Source: Symsagittifera roscoffensis (taxonomy: Eukaryota > Xenacoelomorpha > Acoela > Convolutidae). From it: a stretch of DNA of 64,000 bases. Made by a program: the position numbers and the translations under genes. Within the stretch, counting starts at the first letter, position 1. The number at the start of each line of letters is the position of its first letter. Below the pieces are notes generated by a model. The model made no database searches, was not told the DNA's origin, and worked only from the letters and a program-made list of their open reading frames with translations. Positions 56,296 to 64,000 of this stretch are shown one piece after another. Location: assembly GCF_963678635.1 (NCBI RefSeq), contig NC_087064.1, positions 24,780,189 through 24,844,188 on the forward strand, given 5' to 3'.

Positions 56296-57052
56296 GTTCT
56301 CGCTACAATTCTTAAAGAGAAAAAACCAAGGTCGTAACTAATGAGTTTTCTGGTGAACGAAGAACAGTGTGAAAAAAGACGAAAACTGAAAAATTGAAAC
56401 AAAGTTCACAAATTGTTCAGGCGCTGTTTTTAAAGTTGACTTTTTAATGTTTTCATTTTGCGTAGTTTATGACATTGAATTCTGCTTTTAAAAACCGAAG
56501 TTTATGTCAGTTCGATATTCTTTGTTGACTTGTAATTTCCGATAAATACGGTTAATTTACGTATGAAATGAAATGTTGTCAATCAACCAGCTACCCGAAA
56601 CCGATCTGCCTCAGAACCGAAATGAGGCAGAAATATGGTCAGCCGACCCGGACAGGAGCAGTTCCTGTATGTGAGAGCTGACCCGGCTGATCTTGGAGCT
56701 CTCACCTCTTCTCGCTCTGTTGGGGGGGGGGGGGGGGGCGAGGATGTTCTCGCTAGAATTCTTAGCGAGAAAAAACCAAGGTCGTAACTAATGAGTTTTC
56801 TGGTGAACGAAGAACAGAGTTCACAAATTGTTCAGGCGCTGTTTTTAAAGTTGACTTTTTAATGTTTTCATTTTGCGTAGTTTATGACATTGAATTCTGC
56901 TCTTAAATACCGAAATTTATGTCAGTTCGATATTCTTTGTTGACTTGTAATTTCCGATAATTACGGTTATCTTACGTATGAAATGAAATGTAGTCAATCA
57001 ACCAGATACCCGAAAACGATCTGCCTCAGAACCGAAACGAGGCAGAAATATG
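56296..57052. repeat. Imperfect tandem duplication flanking a GC-rich hairpin/poly-G segment
   Basis: 56296-56637 and 56745-57052 both run from GTTCTCGCTA to GAGGCAGAAATATG; the first has about 31 extra bases near 56370. Between them are a segment with inverted repeats TCAGCCG/CGGCTGA and GTGAGAGCT/AGCTCTCAC and a run of 17 G. Confidence 0.8.
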
Positions 57053-57291
57053 AAGTTATTGGTTCACACATAAAGTCTGCTGTTGTTAGCTGCTTAAGGG
57101 AAAAAAGGCAAATTTGATGTGAAATCATGTTTATCTGAATTTTAGAAAACAATTTCATTTCATAAAAGGGCACGTGTGTTAAACATATCCGATTCTTGGA
57201 CGTTTGACGAACGCACAAAAAACTGTGTAATTCCTATTTGAGCTGATCATTCAGGCTGTTATAACTCGTGGTACATAATTCTGTCATATCA
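57053..57291. other. Possible 5' flank/UTR of following exon
   Basis: No repeat recognised. In-frame sequence just upstream of the ATG at 57292 is open back to 57265 only. Confidence 0.3.
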
Positions 57292-57430
57292 ATGAGTACA
57301 TCCGTGTCCATAATGAGATCCAAGTCGTCTGCTTCTCTTCTGTCTAAAATGAACAGCAACCCTGACTCCACCAAACACGAGGTCATCCCCGAAGACTTGC
57401 CCAAGCTGCCTACTCCGCGCAAGAGCCAAG
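57292..57430 (+). CDS. Candidate first coding exon of unrecognised gene
   Basis: ATG at 57292 opens 46 codons: MSTSVSIMRSKSSASLLSKM, then NSNPDSTKHEVIPEDLPK and LPTPRKSQ, followed by G|GTACAA as a candidate donor (phase 1). The stretch is clearly GC-richer than its surroundings, with balanced codon use and a Ser/Lys-rich, probably disordered N-terminus. I recognise no homologue and found no partner exon downstream within the window, so it may be an isolated exon of a gene continuing to the right or a chance frame. Confidence 0.4.
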
Positions 57431-57530
57431 GTACAATGTCTTAACCTGGTAAATAAATATGTTAAGATTTTGTTGCCTTTCGATGCCCTTTTGATAAAAA
57501 CAGGATACTGGTTTAGAAGTACGGTCACTC

Positions 57531-57743
57531 GTTTTTAGGCACTTTTTGGAAAATGTTGACCGTAAAATCGGCGCCTTTAGAAAAATTTTAGGGTCCTTCA
57601 CCAAAGATGAATATCTGAAAATAGTACAAAGATGGACCCTTTGGGTCGGCAGGGGGTCCAATACCTGAGTGGGGGGGGGGGGGGTGGGGGGGTTAGCGTC
57701 GAATACATTAGGGGGTCGAATACCCCTAAATCCGCCTCTGGTC
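57531..57743. mobile_element. hAT-like MITE remnant (right part)
   Basis: TTAGGCACTTTTTGGAAAAT, GTTGACCGTAAAATCG, TTTAGAAAAATTTTAGGGTC and the end AAATCCGCCTCTGG resemble the right half of the MITEs at 7826, 11795 and 16556. It includes G runs of 14 and 7 at about 57671-57692. Confidence 0.55.
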
Positions 57744-58254
57744 CCATTCAAAAGCTCGCTTAGAAGTTTGGTCCCGCCAGACCACTTGAAATATACTTTT
57801 TCAAGTGGATGAAAACAAGAAAGGACACTTTAAAACATTTCTTCGTTTAGATATTCCACTAACATTTTCTTCGAAAAGGAACTATCAAAAATATTAATTC
57901 ACTGGCAAAACGTTTACAGAACTTTTAGAACAAATTAAGCGCAAATTCTGGCTTCTACTCTCTGAAATGCCTTTTTTAACAACCTTCATTCGATTTTCAT
58001 CAATGCTTTTACATTGACCAAGAGCAAATGATCAGAGCAACCCTTTATGAAACTACAAATATTTGGTTTTAATGACTTACCAATGTTTCCCGGGTCTGAA
58101 AATGACAATTTTCTTGATTTGCACTAATATTTTCACTTCGCGTGAAAAAGTAATAAACAACCGAGTTTAGGAACCATTTCACACTGATTATTTCATATTT
58201 TGTTGAGAAATTTTCACGTCGCACAAACAATTTTTTTTCCACACTAGAATTTAT
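57744..58254. other. Intergenic, nothing recognised
   Basis: No coding signal or recognised repeat. Confidence 0.4.
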
Positions 58255-58334
58255 ACTAGTGGACAAAATTAACACTAGTGTTTACACTAGTGGACAAAAT
58301 TAACACTAGTGTTTACACTAGTGGACAAAATTAA
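58255..58334. repeat. 31-bp tandem repeat, about 2.6 copies
   Basis: The unit ACTAGTGGACAAAATTAAC followed by ACTAGTGTTTAC occurs at 58255-58285 and 58286-58316, with a partial third unit to 58334. It includes the palindrome AACACTAGTGTT. Confidence 0.9.
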
Positions 58335-58824
58335 GTCTTTTTTTCTCTCTCTAATGTGTTTTTAATAACCACTTTGGACCACATTTCCTTCAAAATTCAG
58401 CAACATTTTTACTAAGACTAAAAACAAATTATCAGAGCTACTTTTTGTGAAACTAAAGAAGTTTGGTTTCAAAGACTTGCCAGTGTTTTCTGAATCTAAA
58501 ATGCCACTTATCACCATCCGCACTGAGTTTTTGTAAACGCGTGAAACTGTAGGAAACAGCTGAGTTTAGTAAAGTTATAGCTCAAATTGTGTCTAGTTGC
58601 ATGAACAACTTTTATTCTCCGCTTATCCAAGAAAGAGTTCATTTCGATGCAACACTTGGTGCAGATGTGGAAACTTGGTGCAAAGTTTGTTCGTTCCATT
58701 CAAGGTAGCTACGATCATTTGATATTGGTCTATTTAAGATCTCAGTGAAGGTTGGATAAAATCATCCTTTAAAACAGATATTTTATAGGGAAATATCCTT
58801 ATTTTGCGCTTAATTGTATCGACC
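58335..58824. other. Intergenic, nothing recognised
   Basis: No coding or repeat signal that I can support. Confidence 0.4.
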
Positions 58825-58990
58825 AGTGGGCTCTTTTTCTTTTTCACCCCACCTCACATAAGCATCAATTTTCTGGTGTAACGAGGGTTTTTACAAGTTA
58901 AACATGAAGATCGAATATGTGTGTCATGACCTAGAAAATTCGGATGCCAATTTTTGTAACATTAGGATAACCTGAACAAAATTTCACTAG
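58825..58990 (-). repeat. Inverted copy of GAGCC-box repeat
   Basis: Reverse complement of about 43830-43960: CCCCACCTCACATAAGCATC, then GGTGTAACGAGGGTTTTTAC, then AAACATGAAGATCG. Confirms the GAGCC-box family disperses independently of the LTR copies. Confidence 0.6.
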
Positions 58991-59814
58991 CAAAAATTTG
59001 AAGAAAGAGGAAAAAAGAGACCACCAGTGTACAACAATGCAACTTTTACTGCAAATGAGAAAAGCTATAACTTTCAGACTCGGATGACATTGGTAACTGA
59101 TTAAAACCAAATAGTTATAGTTTCATAAAGAGTAGCTCTGATCCTTTGTTCTGGATCACCGTAAAAGTCTTATTGAATTTCAAATTAAATGTTTTCCAAG
59201 ATGTACATTAAACCCAGGCATTTAAGAGAGGTAAAGTGTGAATTTGCGCTGAATTTTGCCTACTAGTGTAGAAATGATCTCTAAAAACGTTTTCCTGTCC
59301 ACCTTTGCTTTTCAAATTCAAAAATGAAGGTCTATTTAAAATGATTTTTATGCTGTGAGCTGCATTAAAACATGTCCACAAGAACAAGTGAACAGGTTGT
59401 CACAACATTTCTTTCATGCAACATGCCGTGTGAACAGTTTCCGAACAATTTTAATTAAGATGTGTTTTTTATGTTAGGTCTGAAGAACAAATTTATTCAC
59501 AGTAGCTATAGCTGGTTTGTTCACTATGCGAATTTTCATTGCATTATGACAGTGAAAATTTACTTTTCAAAACCAAAATTAAAATGTGGGGGGGGGGGTA
59601 GAAAAGTTCTGTTTGTTCGATTTTGTGATTTTTGAGACGCTGTGGAAGAAGTTTTCATTCCTTATATCAAACTTAGTTTTTTTTTCAAAATGACTCCCCA
59701 GTGTGCTGCCGTATTTCCTTTTCAACATTCATCACTTTCTATAGCCTTCAACTCCACAGACTTAAAAAAACTGACTAACGCGACAACTTGCAACAAAAGA
59801 AAACTCGAAAATGT
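58991..59814. other. Intergenic with G-rich GAGCC-type fragments
   Basis: A run of nine G at about 59588 follows AAAATGTGG. The open frame at 59642-59814 is not supported by any homology. Confidence 0.35.
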
Positions 59815-60347
59815 TCAGGAAAGCGACATTTCGAAAAGTTTGAAAACTAAGTTACTGGAAACTTGGTATGTCTTGGCGTAATTGTCCAATCTTTCGTATG
59901 CTAGTGCGATGCGGTAAACTGCGTCTAAGATTTTGGTAGATCGGAATTTCTCCGTCTGCGCCTCCTTATTTGACTTATTCACAGTGAATACTTGTCGTAA
60001 AGTTCTGAGCTCCAGTGTTTCTAGATTGCACCGTGTTTCGATTGAGGAGTTCATCCTGCTCTTTCTCCCCAGGCAGAGATCTAAGTTGAAATTGAGCGTT
60101 TGCTCCGCCTCCGTGCCGTTTTTTGTTGGATTTCCGCCGGCAGCGCCGTAATCTTTGTCGCTGTCAATGTGCTGTCGAAAAAAAAATACCATAGGGTTGA
60201 ACCCATGCTTCGTTTTTTCCCCCAGCAAAAACGAGTAACCCAGTGATCCCATAGAATTGGTGCCTCCGTGCACTTATTCGGCCGAAACGCCGTGATCCCA
60301 TGTGGACTCTTCCACGTTCCCGTGACTTTTCCTGCTTGCTTCGCCAT
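59815..60347 (-). pseudogene. Unrecognised coding remnant, possibly LTR-retrotransposon gag, one frameshift
   Basis: The minus-strand frame starts MAKQAGKVTGTWKSPHGITA (ATG at 60347), continues FRPNKCTEAPILWDHW, then shifts frame near 60240 to LLGEKTKHGFNPMVFFF. It ends KILDAVYRIALAYERLDNYA and SSNLVFKLFEMSLS at 59815. The sequence looks protein-like over about 175 codons. A P-x-x-W-D-x-W-motif and a charged helical end would fit a Ty3/gypsy gag N-terminus, but I cannot match it to a named family. Confidence 0.45.
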
Positions 60348-61349
60348 GTGAAAAACCAATTATTCGGTACGTGAACTCAAAACTAAAATATCTCAAACTG
60401 TACTTCAATTCATAATAACATCAACTAATCTAAAGCGAGAGCAAACTGAATGACGAGATGGTAGGTACTAATTATTTCAATCCAAAACCACAGACAGCAC
60501 TAAGGGCGTCAATAAATAAACTCAATCAAACTCAAGCTGTTCGTATGAAAAGTTTATGTCTGACATTTTCTCTAATTTAAGTTGTTTAAACTGTAATTTA
60601 AAATTGCACTAACCATAATTCACTTGAGAGTTCTAGACCAAAACTCAATTTTCTCCCTGGGCATACAGTTTTGAAGTGTTGCTTCATTTTTCTTCGGTAT
60701 CCTAAAGCACGATTACACTTCAGTTAATGTCCCTTTCCAGTGCTTCTTCTCCCTTCTTTCTTCCCTCATTAAAAAGCTGTCAATCATTACTCCCCGACTT
60801 TTGAAACTGGGGTTCACATTCTTGAACTTTGTCGCGATCCCTTATCGTCCAAATCTTGCGAGTCCTGACTTGAATAGGACACTAGCCGTTGTTTTCGCGG
60901 TCTTCCCGTATTCTTTTTAGCCCTCCAATTCCAACGCTTGTCTCCGCTCGATCTTCGGTTTACACGCGCTGTACTACTCGCTTTCGCCCTTAGTGCCCTT
61001 TCGCCTGCGTTTGTTTTCTCTGTTGGTTGTTCTTATCCGTTGTAATTTCCTCCTTTTTTGCTTTCAACACCTCCCTAAGGAACGCCTCCTTAAACCGGAG
61101 GGTTCCAGGATCAAAACCAGGAGCCAGCCGAGATCCAAATCTCCGAAATCCGAGTACGAACCGACACTGTTGCCTGTTGCCCTGTGCAAGGGCTACCAAA
61201 GAAAAGGCGAAAGAGGCCCCCGACAAGGCCCAATCGGGCGACGACGATGACCCTCGACCTAGGCCGTTTGGGGGTCTTTCTCGGTAGGCGACAATGTCAG
61301 CGCCCAGTTTTTATTTTCCTCAACACCGCTTTTCCTAAGCACAGACCTG
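60348..61349. other. Region between gag-like remnant and gypsy integrase, probable LTR or UTR
   Basis: 60700-61330 is GC-richer than most of the window and has overlapping open frames on both strands without recognisable domains. It could hold a pol C-terminus, 3' UTR or LTR. No repeated partner is in the window. Confidence 0.35.
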
Positions 61350-62775
61350 TTATCCGGTGTTAGATGCCTTGGCGTCCCTGGAGCCATCAGGTTTATTTGC
61401 ACCCTTGGCGTCTTGTGTGTCTCCATGCCTAGTGACTAACTGATCTTCCGCTAGCTTTCGCGGCTGGTTGATATGCTCCACGCTATATTTGTTGTCCGGT
61501 CTTCCGTTCCAGTAAGTCAGAGTCGAATAGGGCAAGCGATCGCCATGCGGGTCTTTATTATCTAAATGCACACTTTTTTGTCGTAAACCTTTTTCACTGT
61601 TGAGTTTTTGCAGCGAAGGTTTTTTCGGAAGTATTTGTGGGCCGTATTGGCCTCCAGATCATAATTTGCCCACAGTGGCGTGATTCTTAATGTAGTTTTC
61701 GGTGAAAATCTGCGGGCGCTAAGTGTGCGCTCTACCATTGATTCTAGATTACCATGGTTTTCTCTTTTGCATTCGTTAAGACAAAAATCTTTCAACTATC
61801 TATAGTACGATCAACGCAGCCCTGGGATCTATGATTGTTTACAGGCGACTATATGTTTTCAATTCCGTCGTTATTGCAGAATGGTTTTATTGCTTTTGTT
61901 GTGAAACTGGACCCTTGGTCCAGGTAACTTTTTCCTGGCGTCCCATAATGGGAGATGAAGCGTTAAATTTTTTTTAGAGATTTGTCAGTTTTATTTTTAT
62001 TACAAATTATGGCCGAGGCCACGGTGAAAGCCAATCCAACGAGGAAGTTTGTGTCCGATTCGTTTAAATACTTGATGGGTCCCGAGAAGTCAAATTGTAG
62101 GCATTGGTTCGGTTCCTTCGGCTCATATACTTTTCCAATGTCGCCTTTGGCGCACCTTGGTTTGAGACTTTCACCTGCTGTCGTACTCTAATGGCATCCG
62201 TCTGCGGCTGCCACCAGACTCCTGTGGATGTAAAAAAGTCACACGAACATATTTCCTTGTCCATGATGGAAACTGTGGGTCCTGTTAACCACCGCTGTTC
62301 TAAGACGCATTGGAATCACTAGACGCTCGTCTATCCACTGACAGTTCATCTTTACATGGAAGTCGTTGACTTGTTGGCCCAGGTACGGTCCGGTCCCATC
62401 TCTCTGACTTTCTGTTCTAGTTCTGGCTCTTTGTCGACAACCTTCTCCTCGGCCGCTTTCGTTTGTGGATCTCCCTTGTAATTTACTTCGATTAGCTTGA
62501 AGCTGAACAATTCTGGTAGTGCATCTTTTTTCCTTACTAATTTGCATTCCCCTTGGATAACACTCATCACCCCTTAGCTGGGTATGGCGGCGGATAAATC
62601 TTTTGCCCAAACGCCGACGAAGTTGAAATAACTGTGTTGGTTTTAACATCCCTTGTTCCTGTTGACACGGCCTCCAATCTTGCATCCAAAACCTCAATCT
62701 CTTGCTACTTCCGCTCGTAATATCTGGGTGTTTTATTAATAGTTTGAACGGATTCTTTAAATAAATAATCATCAT
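61350..62775 (-). pseudogene. Ty3/gypsy-like integrase remains
   Basis: On the minus strand, WIDERLVIPMRLRTAVVNRT and HSFHHGQGNMF match the H-x-H part of the integrase zinc-binding region of gypsy elements. In other frames SHYGTPGKSYLDQGSSF (central catalytic Asp block), AIKPFCNNDGIEN and SPVNNHRSQGCVDRTIDS (E-containing block of D,D-35-E integrases) follow in order at about 61950-61830. CxxC of the zinc region and the catalytic E are lost. Several frameshifts are needed. The tail at 61350-61795 is open but without a known domain. Confidence 0.72.
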
Positions 62776-63540
62776 TGGAAAATTACGAGTGTTTGGAATG
62801 AAAGGAAATTTCGGCTCACTTAATTTATATGCGGTAGTAAAATTGACTATTTTTGCGCCTTTTCGGTCGTTGCACTTTGTTATGCAATTATCTGCTTAGT
62901 GATTGGTCGACGTTTGAGCGCATCTTTTGTCGATGTTCAGTTTGCGGCCCTCATCCGGTGGACTTTTGCCATCGTATTTGCCTACTGCACTTTTAGTGGC
63001 TGAAACATTTGATACATGTGATTTGGTTTTCGCAGCCCCGGGGGTGCTTTCTCCTGTGAATTAACCGAGGGATTTACTAATTGAGCGTAATTTAGCAACT
63101 GTAATTGTGTTATTTTACACGCTTAATCGCGATGCATTACGGAAGGGATGCCTCTATAAGTAATCAGCCAATCAGACTTTTGCTCCTGGCATAATTTTGA
63201 TTTCAAAATCAATTGGAATTATTCCATCGATTCAGCGGGTTAATCGGCTGAAAATAGTTTTGTTTTTCTTATTGTTTCCCTTTAGCAGTGTCACCAGCGC
63301 TTTATAATCGTTTACGACTCTAAATATCTACCAAAAAAATTATAAAATATCCTAAAATATTCAGAACCTTATGCAGCCTTATGTAGTTTGTTTGTAAAGT
63401 TTTTTTTGTCAGCGAATTAAATTGCTCGCCGTTCCTCCAAGCCGAGTTGTTCCAGTACAGCTCCTAGGTCATTCCGCTAGCGCTGGCGGGTAGTATGCAG
63501 ACTGTGTAAGGATCCCATAAAGGATTACAGTTGCGACAAG
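62776..63540 (-). other. RT-to-integrase spacer of gypsy-like element
   Basis: Expected RNase H and connection region of the same element; I see no clean motif in it, so it is heavily decayed or partly replaced. Confidence 0.4.
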
Positions 63541-64000
63541 GACTTGGGAGGATCTAGAATATCTATTGGGTCGGTTTTTCTTAATGGGGGTTGTTCTGAA
63601 TTTGTTACGCCGTGCTCCAACCATTCGCATCCTTTTCTTGCGAATTTGAATTTCTTCACTTTCAGCGCCGTGTTTTTCTATCGAATTTTTTCAGAATTTT
63701 CTCGACCAGCGCGATGTATTCAATTTCGGATTCTTTAGATATGACTAAGATATCGTCGATGAAGGAGGGCGCCAGATAAATTCCCAAAGGATTGCGTCAT
63801 GGCCCGTTGAAATTCCTCAGCCATTTTTGTTAGTCCATAGAACCCCGCCTTAAAACGGTTTATTCGCTCCCTTAGAAAAAATAAAACTTTTAGCGTGTAT
63901 CGAAATTCAGTGGTAGTTGTCCTTACGCATACTTAAGGCCCATTGTTGTGAGAAACAGGTCCCCTTTTTTCCGTTCGCCCATTTTTTGCCCCACGATATC
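63541..64000 (-). pseudogene. Ty3/gypsy-like reverse transcriptase remains
   Basis: Minus-strand NRFKAGFYGLTKMAEEFQRA at about 63860-63800 is followed after a frameshift by APSFIDDILVISKESEIEY (catalytic F-x-DD at about 63752-63763) and FKFARKGCEWLEHGVT. These match RT blocks in which the K-(C)-x-F-A-x-x-x-CEWLG-type motif follows the catalytic aspartates of Ty3/gypsy RT. The order RT then integrase on the minus strand fits Ty3/gypsy pol. The element continues beyond the window. Confidence 0.75.

Noticed and set aside
59642-59881. 79-codon plus-strand frame MEEVFIPYIKLSFFF
   Set aside because: No homology, partly overlaps the minus-strand remnant, and begins in repeat-derived AT-rich DNA.
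61027-61287. Plus-strand frame of 86 codons in the GC-rich stretch
   Set aside because: Overlapping frames are open on both strands here because of base composition. No domain is recognisable and the neighbouring elements are on the minus strand.

Overview
The window reads as nuclear DNA of an invertebrate animal. It is AT-rich, its host genes are split into short exons with GT/AG introns, and most of the sequence is layered mobile elements: Pao/BEL-like and Ty3/gypsy-like LTR retrotransposons, CR1-like and restriction-endonuclease-type non-LTR retrotransposons, hAT-like MITEs, Helentron-like short elements and fold-back elements. I cannot name the phylum. Nothing suggests bacteria, and no bacterial operons, rRNA or CRISPR are visible. 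There is one 200-base assembly gap (20962-21161).

Host genes are few. At 213-3219 (+) four exons, in phase with each other, encode the C-terminal coiled coil of a Homer-like scaffold protein; earlier exons lie outside the window. At 25795-26989 (-) two exons with matching splice phases encode the luminal catalytic part of an alpha-1,4-galactosyltransferase/Gb3-synthase-like enzyme with a DLD (DXD) motif; its N-terminal and C-terminal exons were not found. At 57292-57430 (+) a short GC-richer exon-like reading frame may be the 5' coding exon of an unrecognised gene.

From 4.4 to 21 kb lies a head-to-tail array. A short Helentron-like element (4436-4934) abuts an 8.7 kb unit (4935-13615), which abuts a second, internally deleted copy (13616 to the gap). 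The short element and the first large unit carry the same 5' terminal sequence, and the junctions between units are almost identical, as expected from rolling-circle amplification. Each large unit contains two 3.9-4.0 kb subunits. Each complete subunit contains a (GA)n tract and a hAT-like MITE flanked by the same 8-bp target duplication, so the MITE was present before amplification. More Helentron-like copies cluster at 21.4-25.7 kb around the 3' side of the galactosyltransferase gene.

From 27 to 43 kb there is a decayed CR1-like element, a nearly readable RLE-type non-LTR element bracketed by two direct 0.4 kb repeats, a 0.98 kb near-palindrome, another RT fragment, a tRNA-like sequence and a 1.2 kb terminal-inverted-repeat element full of short GGAATCCGC repeats.

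From 43.4 to 56.3 kb lies a Pao/BEL-like LTR retrotransposon with two about 0.82 kb LTRs, a primer-binding-site candidate, decayed gag and pol, and an unrecognised reading frame present twice in its unusually long leader. A tRNA-like SINE core is embedded in both LTRs, and a longer SINE-like insertion disrupts the integrase. From 59.8 to 64 kb are a decayed gag-like frame and Ty3/gypsy pol remains on the minus strand.
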